In this document: positions 43,851-56,832 of the stretch, in pieces
How positions within the stretch are numbered: the first letter of the stretch is position 1
Layout of the letters: each line of letters begins with the position of its first letter
Assembly: GCF_025766255.1 (NCBI RefSeq)
Contig: NW_026516666.1
Span: forward strand, 682,001-746,000
Length of the DNA: 64,000 bases
Origin: Zychaea mexicana
Lineage: Eukaryota; Mucoromycota; Mucoromycetes; Mucorales; Lichtheimiaceae
Direction: 5' to 3'
Translations under genes and position numbers: made by a program
The notes under the pieces: generated by a model
What the model was told of the DNA's origin: nothing
What the model saw: the letters and a program-made list of their open reading frames with translations, nothing else
The model's database searches: none

Positions 43851-46800
43851 ATGGCTGCTGATGTCATGAGCTATAGAGATCTGATCGTCGAGCGTCTAAT
43901 AGCCCGTAATGAAAAAGAACATGCTCTTCATGACACAATCTTTGCAAGTAAATATTTGTATCTACTTTTCCCTCCAGCTTGCGATTCATGACACAACCTA
44001 CTCTGAAGATTTGCCTTGTTTGACATGTTCTCGATATTTTGTGTCAAGCGAAACATTCTAATAAGAGTCCCATGTGTCCATGAAATTACATAGACCAAAA
44101 ACTTGTACAAAAAGTCATTACGCTTCAGAACAAAGAAAAACAGCTCGAAGTTGCCGTGAAAACTGCTCAGTTACAAAACGAGACATTGTCCCAAGCTGCA
44201 GAATATGCTAAAGCCCAAGGGTAAACCATCGAATACGAGGAATAAAGGGAGGGGTTATTTATGTATGGAAAACGTTGGCTTTTCTTGTTCTGCTTTTTTT
44301 AAATAGCTCACCAGAGCATCAACAGCGGGTCGCCGAGTTGGATCGACGGATACATGATCTGAACGAGGAGCGTGCGGAAATGTACAAAACACAGAGTGAA
44401 AATGCGCAGCGTTTGGTTCACATGAACGAGCAGCTGCGCAAGGTTACGGAAACTGAGAAGCGTGATTCGGCAGAGTAACTCTTTTTTCATCCTTTAAAGC
44501 AATTGATAGTGATACTTAGATGGAAGGAACTGAAAGAAAAAATAACAGGGACTAATGGATAGTTTTGATTTGTGAAGGATAAATAAGTTGACGGCTAGCG
44601 TCAAGCAACTCGGCACTAAGTGTGATCTGCAAGTCGAACAGTTACGGGAAAAGGATGCAGCAATCCAAGTAATGCCGAATATGGAAAAAAAAAGAGAGTG
44701 TTTGCATGTGCTGCTGCTGATAGTGACGATTGGAGTGAGAAGAATGTTGAGTGCTTGATTATTTATATGGTTGATATTCTATTTCTAGATTTTACAAGAC
44801 GAATTGGCTGCAATTCAACTGGAGATTACAACAATTGAGGAACGTAACAAAAAGTTAGAAAAGGAAAACGCACAGTTACTCCAACGATGGCTGGATAAAA
44901 TGAATCAAGAAGCCGAAAAGATGAATGAGGCAACTGAGTTTTATGAGAGGTATACTCTATCGATGTGAAGTGAGTGAGTAGGGGATTTGATGCATTCATT
45001 ATGTGCTAACTGGTATAAAACCGGTATTGGTAAGCTTTCTTGAACAAGCACGAAATGTGGGACAAACGATCCGGAAAACAAGCACTGGAAAATGGGTTAT
45101 GCGGCCATCATCATCAACTGAGCGAAGCAAAAGTGACCGCCGTGCTCGTGCAGCCACTGTCGTATTGCCTACTGCTCCTATTAAAAAAATGGTGACAGTA
45201 GTTCCTTCCCTTCACAATTCTTTACTATATACAGAATCTCATCTAACATATCTTACTTACTTTTCACCCTGTTATAGACAGTGCATGATGGTGAAATCTT
45301 CTGTATAAAAGCTTCTTCAGCTGGGAATATGTTTGCCACAGGTGGATCTGATAAAAAGCTAAAAGTATACGATGCAAAATCTGGTATGATCCTGCTCCAA
45401 ATCAATAGAAAGTCTGGTCATCTAGATGACCTGTTTCCAGGATATCGATTTATTGATGTCTATTGATTTAATTTCCAGGCAACGTAACCATGACGCTGGG
45501 TGGATCTTTGCAGTCTATAACATCCGTTTGCTTCAACCCAACCGATGAACTTGTCCTTGGGTCATCAACTGACAACTCCACACGTATATGGCAATTAAGC
45601 ACACAGCGAATTCGAGTATGGTTTTTTTACATTGAAACACATACGATTATTTTTCTTCACTTAAGCTATGCAATCTTTTTTTCTAATTTTTTTTTTCAAT
45701 GCAGCACACATTAACAGGTCATATCGGTAAAGTTTTTGCTGCCCAATTTACAGCAGATTCCAAGCGAGTGGTTAGTAAAATTGACTATCTGAATGGATCT
45801 ATGTTCTCCATTCTATTTGCAAAATTTCTAACAGAAACATAATGCTATAATCTTTATATTGAAATAGGTATCTGGAAGTCATGATCGAACACTCAAGGTT
45901 TGGGACCTACAGAGAGGCTATTGTAAGAAAATTTATCGACTTTGTCTTACGTAATGATGATCTTTAAGGCTGAGGAGTAACTTAGCTAAATATGCTTTCG
46001 CAAATTATCAGGCATCCGTACGATATTCACATTTTCAAGCTGCAATGATTTGACACTTGCAGATGTGGAGGGACAAACACTTGTCAGTGGCCACTTGGAT
46101 AACAATATCAGATTATGGGATACACGAACAGGCAACGGAATCAAGGAATTAACAGGTGTTCACAGTGGCCAAGTTACTTCTGTATCTGTGTCACCCGGTA
46201 AGAGAGACATAATAACCATTGGATGGGATTTTGAAGGAAAGACTAAACCGCATATTTGAAAAGGTGGTGATACGCTGTTGACTAATTCAAGAGATAACAC
46301 GCTGAAACTGATCGATTTACGCATGTATGACATTGTGGCAACATTCCAGTAAGTTTCATATTGTTCAGAGAGGTTAATGAGGGAAATATGGGTGTCATAG
46401 CCTAAGAACTTACTAACATACGTTGATACCGATTTAAATAGAGCCCCAACGTATCGAAACGGGGCCAATTGGTCGCGATCGTGCTTCAGGTACACATAAT
46501 AGAATATGTGCCCGAATACTAATGTGAATAATGATGGCTCAACATAACAAAATTTCTATGTTTAATAGCCCTGATGGATCTTACATTGCTGCTGGATCAT
46601 CCGGTAAGTCATGCTAATATCACCTATATGCATACTGTAAAAGTCCATGCAGAATGTCAGTTAAGCAATGATATTGACATTCATTGCAACTTTTTTTAAG
46701 ATGGCACACTGCATATCTGGAACCAATTGACACGTAATCTGGAAAAAACTATCAAAGAACACAGGTATGCTTTTAAGACCTACATTGCTCAGAAAGAGGA

Positions 46801-46954
46801 AGTATATATTTGATGCGTTTTTATGAACTAACTAGATTCTTTAAAAATTAGGGGAGTCATGTGTGGAGTTTCATGGAGTCCTATGGGCGATTACTTGTAC
46901 ACTGCCGAAACAAACAAGAATGTGTGCATATACAACACAGCGTTCACGGTGTGA
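43851..46954 (+). CDS. ATG16: Autophagy protein ATG16 with WD40 propeller (ATG16L1-like)
   Basis: Sixteen exons join in phase to 561 residues: 43851-43947, 44094-44220, 44307-44474, 44578-44668, 44789-44949, 45035-45191, 45278-45383, 45479-45615, 45705-45770, 45868-45922, 46012-46197, 46264-46348, 46442-46489, 46569-46603, 46701-46764, 46852-46954. The N-terminus (MSYRDLIVERLIARNEKEHA) is the Atg5-binding helix. Residues about 35-210 are coiled coil for dimerisation and a basic Ser-rich linker follows. From residue 268 come seven WD40 blades (TVHDGEIFCIKASSAGN, SGSHDRTLKVWDL, SGHLDNNIRLWDTR, AGSSDGTLHIWN). With Atg5-Atg12 it directs lipidation of Atg8. Yeast Atg16 lacks WD40, so this is the animal/plant-type architecture. 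Confidence 0.93.
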
Positions 46955-47146
46955 TTGGTATAACTCTTCATCATTCGATGGTGTTTCAATATACAAGTAT
47001 GTCCATCCATTTTCTTAGTTTAATTTGATCCTGCTCCCAAACTAAATAGGTATATGAGCCAAAATCTTTACCATCACCCTATTATGCATTCTCCAACTTT
47101 TTCAAATGGTTGTACTTGGGTAACACCTACAGTAACCGTGCAGAAT

Positions 47147-48181
47147 TTAGTTTAACGTATCGTCCCACATCACCACGATCATATCACTTTTCCCAGCTTT
47201 GGATATAATATATACCTCACGCAAATAGTCTAAATGACGTGCGTGTAATGCAGCTTGTGTCTGTAACAAAATACAATTATTAATGAGTTGACATGTTTGA
47301 TCAATTACGTCCGCTTCGTAGCCAATAAAGAAACACTTACGGGGAACACTTCGCTCTGTTGCCGCCTACTTGATTTTGAGCCATACACGACCGTCATATC
47401 CGAGATCGTTTCGTTCACTTCTGTCGCGCAAGCGGCTCCAATGATGCAATTGTGGCCGATTGAAGTGGTGCCTAGCACTTTTGCTAGATAAAAGAACACG
47501 CGTACGATACCCGCTGTTTAGTTACTTCCTTTATCAAGGATTTTCACCAACCTCCCGCTTTTTCAACCTCTTTCATCCATCATTACGAAAGGGTTTACCT
47601 CGAGCTTCGATGATGTTATTGTTTCCAATATGTGCTCCTTCCACGTCTAAATCCAATATCATTAAACAATCAACCATGAGTATACTAACCGCTACGCGCA
47701 GCCCATCTTTTTCTTTCAGTTTTGAGCTTACGACATCCAACTTCAAAGACGTTCTCATCACCGATAACCAGCGGTGAGGAGTTCCTGCAAACATGTAGTT
47801 AGTACGCTGGGAAATCAATATGCGCTCTGCTAAATGATATATTAACATACTTGTTGTATATGATCACGTTTTCTTCGACTATATTATTCTTGCCAATGTA
47901 GATAGGCCCATTCTCTGCAATGACTCGGCACTGCGGATGAAGCACAGTGCCTAGAGAGCAGGCAATATGTTAGTTTGTCTACTTAGTTGTCATTGATGGC
48001 ATCACTAACAGCAGAAATTCGTACCTGCACCTAAAATAAAGATGGTTAATATCTAACGAACGATTAAAAAAAGAGAAGGGAGAATTGAAGAAACTGAATT
48101 ACCAATCGAGATTTCGCCTCGTAAGTCAGTTTCGTGGCAGATTACTGCTTTAGGGCCAGCAGTTATACGATTCCTGCTCAT
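47147..48181 (-). CDS. DCTN6: Dynactin subunit 6 (p27), left-handed beta-helix
   Basis: Seven exons (48103-48181, 48025-48030, 47851-47950, 47732-47784, 47599-47646, 47341-47483, 47147-47260) give 180 residues against 190 in human p27. Exon 2 is only six bases (GTGCAG) and is needed to build SIGAGTVLHPQ in frame. Hexapeptide turns of a left-handed beta-helix are visible (IYIGKNNIVEENVII, LVIGDENVFEVG, HIGNNNIIEA, IGHNCIIGAAC), followed by the family's VYGSKSSRRQQ. p27 pairs with p25 at the pointed end of dynactin, which helps dynein bind endosomal cargo in filamentous fungi. The call rests on overall pattern; p25 is the other candidate but fits less well. Confidence 0.87.
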
Positions 48182-49873
48182 GACGTGAAGTAAGAAAAGG
48201 TTATTGCGAGTGCAGCAGCAGCATAAAAAAACTTGAAGCGGGGCGCCAAGGCATTAGAGCTTTTGCCTTATTCAATTTGACGCGTCGGTGGTTGTACTTG
48301 CATGCTAATATAAGGAGATCTTAAGAAAATAACGTTGTCCTTCCGATTGTCCAATGAAACCAGCTTTATCTTCACTTTAAAGGATGATAGATCTACTAAT
48401 ATATTTTATGAAGCAGATTCTTAAGCACCATTTTGCTCATGGACGGACGGGAGAAGTGCAAAAAGGTAAGTCATTGAGTATAGGCGGAAAAAAAAGATGG
48501 AACCATTTTCGCCTGTATCCAGCTTCAATAGAAACTCAATAAGCCTACTGAAGCCCTAGCAGCTACTCTAGATTAAACATAGTCCTAGTAACTGATAGGA
48601 TACATTGACGAATACGAGAGAGAAAACGAGAAAAAGAGGGAGAAAGAAAATGAATGACAGTTGCACACCCTCAGTAACTCACGAATCAATCTGACTTGAA
48701 CTGCGCCAAGGATCTTGCCAGACTGCCACCCATTGTATCACGTCGTATAAATCTCTCAATGAACCGTATTTTGCCATAAAATGTTCATCTCATAAACTTT
48801 AAGAATCATACCTACGAACTTATCGAAAGAAGCGAGCAATGGCCTGAGCTAGAGTATTGTACACAACATCACTCACTGTCATATATGTCCTCCTCTGCTT
48901 TACGCCACTGAATGTACCTGAGCCGCTATTTAAATCATTCGCCATGACTACGCATTCTTCAAGGACGCTATTGCCGTGGCACTTTTTTTACCCTTGATAA
49001 AGCGCGAGTTTGATGTGACGGGAAGATCATCTGAGTACCAGTGTCAACGGATTGCGGATCCTTGTTCTCGACAGCATTCCTTTAGCTGATACGAACGTGG
49101 CAGCTCGCGTTCGATATAGCCAAGATACGCTCAAGCATCTTTATCTTGCGCCGACAGCTCCACCATCTGACTAATCTGGTCCATTTTCTGACGCTTCTTT
49201 CAGCACCATCACCTCACTCGTGGTTCTCAATGTTGCATCCGTCTATGTCGGCGCTCTACGTAGTAATCTTACAAGGCTGCTATCCTCACCTGAATGTAAA
49301 GCTAAGACTTTTCATTTTCTCAAGTCATATCTTATCCCTTCCTTTATATCAATTTTTTCATATTTTATTTTTCACATTGATTATAGTTTTGACTCCCATC
49401 TCAGTAAAAATCCCTCACAAAAGAAATGTATAGCCTATAAAAATACCTCCTGCATGAAATTTGTGTAACATTTCCTAAATTCAACAAAACGCCATTACTG
49501 CATTGCTACTTTACTGACAAGAGAAGTATTAATGACAGAAGATAACGGTGCCGAGGTAAATACCAATCCTCTCGAACGATAGCTTCAAGAGCAAAAGACA
49601 AGATAAAATGTTGCTTATTACTGCTCTGAAGAATGTAGAGCCATCATTCCTCCTGAAGAAACTATATTTCCGTTGGTATACTCTGCTCATAACGTCAGGT
49701 ATATGATGCGACTATGATAATTTTATGCATTTATTATTATTATTGTTGTTGTTGTTGTTGTTGTTGCGGAATGTGGTGTAATGTGTGTATGTGCGATGGC
49801 AATGGCAATGGTGGTGGTGTTGCATTGTATTGTATTGAATTGTGATGTGATATGGTGGTATATTAATCTAAGT
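48182..49873. other. Long spacer with gene debris
   Basis: About 1.7 kb between dynactin and formin genes. Apart from the LRR-like fragment listed separately and a short TTG repeat near 49740-49766, I see no gene. A stretch near 48690-48780 reads like protein for about 25 codons (LNCAKDLARLPPIVSRR) and may belong to the same debris. Confidence 0.4.
49025..49174 (+). pseudogene. LRR / F-box-type fragment
   Basis: A 49-codon stretch to TAA 49172-49174 reads LSTSVNGLRILVLDSIPLAD, then RYSQDTLKHLYLAP. The leucine pattern resembles the LRR part of Mucoromycota F-box proteins. No F-box, start or neighbouring exon was found, so I treat it as a remnant. Confidence 0.35.
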
Positions 49874-52800
49874 TTATCTCCTTGTTGTGGCTTCATCCGA
49901 CGATTGCTGACCAACAATGTCGCTGCTTTTTTCCTCGGCCAACGAAGCCAGACGTATCATTCGTTCTGATGCAGCCAACTTCCTTGAGCCACTACGTGAC
50001 CGCGATCTCGTTGTTGTTGGTACAGGTGGACTTGTGGGTAGTGGTGGTTGCTCTTCTTCAGTTTGAATATGTTTCAGCAGATCCTCAGCGCGCATAGCAA
50101 CCGATTCACTTCGTGTTCTGCGTCGCTCGCGTCGTGCTGCCATCGACATCCGTCTGCTATTCGTACTCCTCCGTTTTGCTGCCGATGAAAGCTCACCTGA
50201 GCGCAACTTGTGTAATAGGGTATCCATAATATCCTTAGCTTCTTGAGCTTCATTATCTATTTTTTTTTTAAGATAGGACGTTTTTAGTACGAGAGGATAA
50301 AGAGAAAAGATATGAGATAGAATGAGGACAACTCTCACCATCTCCATGCGATTCATTTGACTGTTTGCGAGCTCGTTTGGCATGTTCTCTTCGTTGTTCT
50401 TCGAAATGCTTTGCGCGCTCCAATTGCTCCATCTTCTTGCGCTGTGCAATAATATCACTTCGTGCACGCTAAATCAATGGGTATATGATTTGTTAAAAGC
50501 GCCATTTACTGTTAGAGTAATATATGTATCATCGCATTGTTGAATCATTTACCTCCCAGCTGGATGTGAACGTTTTGAACACACCAAAGAATTCATCAGG
50601 TTTCATGTCTCGAGGGTTCTCGCCAAAATATGTTACAGCATCCTTGTAAGCAACATCCATCGATGTGTATCGAACTTCAAGCTGGTCGAACTTTTCAATG
50701 GCCGTATCGCGGAAAGCTGTCATCACATCCACAAATCGATCGTGAGGAATAAGCTCATTATCATCGTTTTCAATTCGCTCCAGCTCATGAACTAGCTTTT
50801 GTAAGCCCACTCGTAGTTCGTTATAGTCTTTAATGAGATCCTGGATCGTAACTAGTGTATATTAAAGGGTTCCCACAATATTTTTTAGTACACAGTACTC
50901 TGTATTTAGAGCTTTTCCTTATTATTCTTTTTGGTACCTCGACATGCTTCACCGCACAGCTTGAGATCTTCTAACAAGGTTTCACTGATATCTGGAAATT
51001 TTTCTTCAATAATGCCGACAAGGAAGTGCAGCAATGTAGTTTCATTTGAAGAAGCCTTGGTATCGACTATCTATAGCGCAGAACGGCAACATATCTCTTG
51101 AGTATATATTGTATAGATATGATCTTCGGCCTTCTAACCTTATCATACCTTATTAATACTGGCAATACGAATACCAAAAGCTCCACCTTGGAAATTTGTG
51201 CCGTTCAAAAAGTTTCCAACCATCAAGACAAGCTATAGGCCAGTGTATTGTTAATATGTGCGTGTCGTCCACAAATATCAAAGCATCTCATTATTTACAC
51301 TCAAGAAGTCCTTGAACGCCTTGGAATCTTTAACAGCAGTCGAGGCATCCATGACATTTGCCATGTTCTATTATTCAAGATTTGTTAAAAGATGATGACT
51401 CATATATCAAAGTACAAGTGTAACTATCCCTTACCTTCCCAAGTTGCGTTATCCGTTCGTTAAACGTTACTCTGAAAAGCATCGTATCTATCCGCTCCTT
51501 GAATCGAGGTATGGTCATAATCTATTAAGTTAATATAATTGTTAGCACATTATACTTTCTTCATATATAGTCATATGAAACTCAATATAATATATGGGTA
51601 CCTCAGCACAGAAAGCATCCGATTTGGATAAGTTTTGTAAGTCTTCCTCTGGTGCCGTTTTTAAGAACACGGTGAGTTTTCCCATTTCATCCGGCGTTGG
51701 GGCATTAGCCAAAAGATTCTTTAACAAAATTTCAGTACAGAATCGATCATCAATGGATAAGATTTTGTTTTTGGCCTCTGGGAATGGTATATGTTTGAGC
51801 TTTGCCAGAATAGCAATATCTAATGTAATTTAGAGATCAACCATGTAAGACAAAAGAATACTTGGACAACCGAATGTCCACCCAAACAGCCTGAAATTAC
51901 TGCTGGAGACAAAGTATATAGTTTTTACACTTACTAATGATGTGAGCCTTGCGAGGGTCCAATATACAAATTTCTTGTTTGGCTTCCTTTTTAGCTTGAT
52001 TGGCTTTGGCAATAACCTTTTGAGCAAACAGGGCCTCCATTTGGTTAAAGATACCCTCGGTATCCAATCGATCTTCAAGTGATCTTTCGTCGTCTTCATT
52101 GTTTAGTGACCAGATGGTTGCATTGAGTCGGTCCATTGTCATTTTTTGCCATTGGAGTGCGCGTGTCTTCACTCCAGGAAGATGGTTCATGGCTTTACGT
52201 GGAGCTGTGACCATGCCCATAGGCGGTGGTGCGGGTGCGTTAGTGGGTGGTGGAGGTGGAGGAGGAGGCGCTGGCGCAGCAGGTGAAGCTTGTTGGGTTG
52301 ATCCAGTGGGTGATAAGTCTTGTGGCGAGACCATACTCGAGCCATTGGATTGTGTTGCTGTGCCATTGGTTTTGGTTGGCGTGTGTGATCCAGGTGGCGG
52401 TGGCGGTGGAGGGGGAGGAGGGGGCGGAGGAGGAGTATCTGATATCGGTGTTGAAGTAGGTCTCTGTGGAATCACTGCAGTATCAGTGCCTAAACTTTGC
52501 TTTGCGGCAGCAACAGATGGAAGAAGCGATGGTGGAGGAGGAGGAGGAGGGGGAGGAGGCGGAGGCGGTGCAGGAACACCAGTGGCCACTGATGGAGGAG
52601 CAGGTTCATTCAATAGTAACACACTAGTGGTTGTTGTAGTAGATGAAGGAGTAAGTGCCCTTGATGATGTAGAAATTGTAGTTGTAGGTAATGGAAAAGA
52701 TGGTTGTTGAGCAGGGATATCTTTAGAACTAGGCTCTTCGGAAATCTGGTCCGTAGATGATGATGCTCTCCGGCTCACTGGTCTCGGTGCGACCAACGAA

Positions 52801-55800
52801 GCATTACTGCCAAATCGCTTTTGTCTAATAACTGGCTCGTCGTCATCGTCTTCAACCCAGTTACTGTTGATTTGACCTGCTTCTGGGGATGTACGCGTTG
52901 CATGCAGCGAATTATCTCTCTGCCTGTAACCATCGTTAACATCAATGGCTGAATTGTGGCGAATTGCTTCTGCTAGTAGTCCGAGAGGTTCTTCATCGTC
53001 TTCGCTACTTGCTGATTCTTCATTGACGGACATTAAGTTGTTATTGGAGCTGGAGTTGGAGGATCTTCTGGCGTTATTGACAAAGCTCTCTAATCCTGTG
53101 CAAGAGGTTGCCGAAGGACTATATCGTCCGCGTCGATTTGAGTAAGAGGAAGAGGAAGAGGAAGATTCTCGAGACCGGTTATCTGAGTCGATGCTGTGAC
53201 GCGTACTACTGATTGTACTATGCCTATTCTCGGTGGGATGTTGCTGTTGTTGTGATGGCGATTGCGTTGTGGCAGCGGTGCCTACAGCTCTATCGGTGAT
53301 AGAATCATATTGTCGTTGTGATGTTTCGATTGGAGAAGGAGATTGAGGAGATATGCTGCTTAGAAAATCTGTTGCTGCTGTTGTTAAGGATTCATTATCT
53401 AGCTTCAATGATAGCTGTGGCGCGCGACTGGCATTATTATCGCTTGACAATTTTCGTCGTGGCGTGAATCGTGTATATTGATTGACATCAAAGTCATCGT
53501 CGTCGTCGCTCCTATCATCGTTATCACTAGCAATATGACGATCCATATGGTGTTCGTCAATGGAGCTGGTAGATGATCTTGATGAAAGATAGAAGGAAAG
53601 TAAATAACATATAATGAAGATATCGTACATGGAAACCACAAAGAGACGCTACCTTTTTGATCCAGCAAAAGTAGCTTTGAGTTCCTCTTGGAGAGTCATC
53701 GTTGGAGATACCGCTTCGTCCAATGCATTTCTATTGCTGCTATTGTTGTTGAAAACACGAGCTGGCCCATTGCGACGTCTACCATTGCCCCAACGAGCAG
53801 AAGAGCCCATCAATGGCATAGCACCGGGAACGACAAAATCAGCAAGACCACTGCTCGATCCGAATTGCATCGCCAACTGATTTTTGAATTCCTCAGATAA
53901 ACTGACGGCCATGGACTTGTATTTTTCCTCGTCATTTAAAGGACTCTGTTATACACGAATCATTGGGAGTTTTTAGAACTTCCTACTTTTGCCGTAGTTT
54001 CTGCATATGGTGTTACGTACCTGTGATTGTTGCTTTGCTGTACCATTACGATCGTTTGCTTCATCGTCTTTACCGCCTTTGCCTTCCAAACTTTCATGTG
54101 CTCGTATCCGTCCAACTGCTTTTGCAAAGCTATCTCGTGAAATGACAATATCACCATCAGTATTTTCATCGTCTTCGTCGTGGATATCATCAACTGCCTT
54201 GTGGAACATGTCAAGTTGTTTTTGCATTGCCTCCAAGTCTCTTTCATAGTCGCCCTGAAGGTTACGCAGCTTTTGTTGGAGCGTGGAAATTGTGTGTCGC
54301 GACATACGTAAGAGGTCTTCCAAAGATACCGTTTTCTCTTTTAATTGCTTCAATTCTAGGCCTATGTTGCAGAAAAAAGCATGGTTAAATACTAATGTCG
54401 TTACTACAAGAAACTAATAGCTTAAATCAACCATGTATAATAAACGTTACCATTGTTACCACCGCCCTCCTCCAATTGTCGTTGTAATTCGTCACGTTCC
54501 AGCGCTAACTCATCATACATATCTTGTAAGTTTCGAATTTCTTCTAACGTAGCCTGAAGCTGATCTTGATCAGCAAACTTATCAATCAAGTGCTGGACCG
54601 ATGTGCCGTAGGACGCTGAAAAGTCTTCAACAAGACCTTTATGATCGAGAACGACTTGGGTAACTAAGTTGTCGATCACTTGAAAATAACGAGGTTTAAG
54701 TTCGACTTCGTCTCGAATCAACAATATGTGCTGCAAACAGCTGAGGAAGAAATCGTAGCTTCGTGTTCCTTCGACGCTCGCCAGGACGCATTCGAATACA
54801 TCACGCGGATCGTTCAAGTCGCGTAACACTCGGTCGTGATAAACCTCCATTATATCATCCTGATCGTTTTCTGCCTGCATCCGGAATTCGCGTACTTGGA
54901 TGTCCACTTGATCGTTGCGCAGCTCGAGCATTTGATCCATCAGTCGTTCGAGACCCGAAGCGTTCATTTGGTTACGTAAATGGATTCGCATTTCAGCATC
55001 CTCAACGACATTGATGATCGCGTTGACAAGAAGCATGTTGTATAGCTGTATCATTGTATGCCCTGGTTAATGAGTATACCTTCCTCAAAAATAATCCGTC
55101 CTCGCTTTTTTTCCTAGATACATTACCGCATATTCACATAGCTGACTATCTGCCGTACTCCCATGAGCATTAAGTTGTTTATAGTCATCACTAGCGCCAA
55201 CTAGACTCCCCATTCGTCCTCGTCCGCTTAGGGATAGTCTCAATTCTCGAAACCATGCATCAAATCGCCCATAGCCCCTTCGCACATCCCTGAGTTGATC
55301 CATTGCTTTTAAAACAAGCTCCTGACCAACAGGTACTTTGTAATAGCATAGGAACACCAACACTTCGCAGACGAGTCGACGATTAATCATTGATGGTGAT
55401 ACGATGGAATTGACGATCTCTTGAACACTTTGAGGACTCTTGAGGGCTTCTCTAACACCAACCTGTTTTTTCAACAAAGGTAAAACATGTGAGTACCTTC
55501 TCTCCAACCCCGCCTAGAGCATTGAACTCTAATTACTATCGGCAAATAATTACACATAGTGTCATACCGTGTTGTTTAAAAGTGCTTTGAAACATCGCAA
55601 TATTTCTCCTTCTGCCTGCAGATCCTCTTCGCGTCTAACATGAATGTTGTTCTTGTTAATGTCCAGTTGTTCTTTTGGACCAACGCAGAGAAAGCAAGGG
55701 AGAAAGTGAGAATGCAAAACTTACTTGTGCTTTGATTTATTAAGTACCCCGAGTGCTGCTGTAATTATTTGCATGCCGCGCATGTCAATGAACTGGCGTA

Positions 55801-56832
55801 CCCAACTATGAATGCAGCCCCCCATCCCTCAAAATATTAGTACACCATCATCAATTGAGAATATGATATAGTAACTAACCCTCCCCTCATACTCAATCCT
55901 CGTCTTCCTTTACCTCAATGGCATTGTCCGCAAGCTCACGCTTAAATGCGCCAATGTCTTTCCATGTGTAATCCCTTTCATATCCGGTTCTGACAACTTT
56001 TTGACATAAAAGTCGGGCCCTTTTTTCTCCGAAGTGTCTTTATCCGCCACGGCTCCTCGTCTGGACACTGCCTGAGCGGATGCCTTCATAGCCCCTGCCT
56101 CCGCCTGGATATCCTGGGACACCATTAGGCGTTTTTTCTCGATCGAAAATCCTTGCATTACTGCTCGTGCATTCGAGTCATTGATACCACGACGCGTCTA
56201 TCGATTTTTTAAAACCATAAACAAAACTTATGAGCTTTGCGTTTTCCCTTCCCCGCTATTTAACATTCTGAACATATCCAATGCGCCTGATCCAAGTTGT
56301 ACTTGAGTCCGTGCATAAAACAAAGCCAATTAGTTACCAGCATTTTTTCGAACCGTGTTTCGATTTCGTGGTCGCTCAACATATCCGGATGCATGGCTAA
56401 TAACTCGCTCACCGAGTCCGTACTGCTCATGAACGAAAAGTTTGTAGCTTGTGAACTGCGTAAGGTCGATCCTTCCCAAGAACCTGAGAGATCACCCCAT
56501 CCCCCGAAGCACCAAAAATTAGGTTTTTTTTACTTTCGTTCAATTCGCCTCATTTCGAAAACCAACGGTGAAAATAATAAAGAAGATACGAAACCCGTAC
56601 TTTGATTGTAATCGTCGCTTGCAGCATCAGAAATGGTCGAGGCATATAAACTTGACAGTGAGGCGGGATGAGAAGAAGATGGTGATGGCGATCGTATGTT
56701 GTGGTGACCAGTAGTGCTGTTACTGCTATTATTACTGCCTGTACTCGTGCTTGCTGACAAACCTGTGGGTCGAGAAGCAGCAACGGGATCGCGTTTCCCT
56801 TTTGCTTTACTGCTTCGACCAAAAATGTCCAT
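49874..56832 (-). CDS. Diaphanous-related formin (GBD-FH3, FH1, FH2, DAD)
   Basis: Large multi-exon gene. It starts MDIFGRSSKAKGK (to about 56601). Next is the GTPase-binding/FH3 region (STDSVSELLAMHPDMLS, GINDSNARAVMQGFSIEKK, LSVSLRTMPLRWVRQF, VNSIVSPSMINRRLVCEVL), then coiled coil (54422-55054 and 53973-54353). The FH1 polyproline runs are at about 52240-52580. FH2 follows with LPGVKTRALQWQKM and GNFLNGTNFQGGAFGI. The C-terminal DAD-like IMDTLLHKLRSG precedes a basic stretch. Formins of the Bni1/SepA type nucleate and elongate actin cables for polarised growth under Rho/Cdc42 control. One junction (donor near 55731, acceptor near 55674) does not keep frame as I read it, so a missed site or a one-base error is possible there. 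Confidence 0.92.

Noticed and set aside
52099..52710. Long plus-strand frame rich in Gly and Val inside the formin gene
   Set aside because: It is the reverse complement of the FH1 polyproline repeats; proline codons read as glycine on the other strand.
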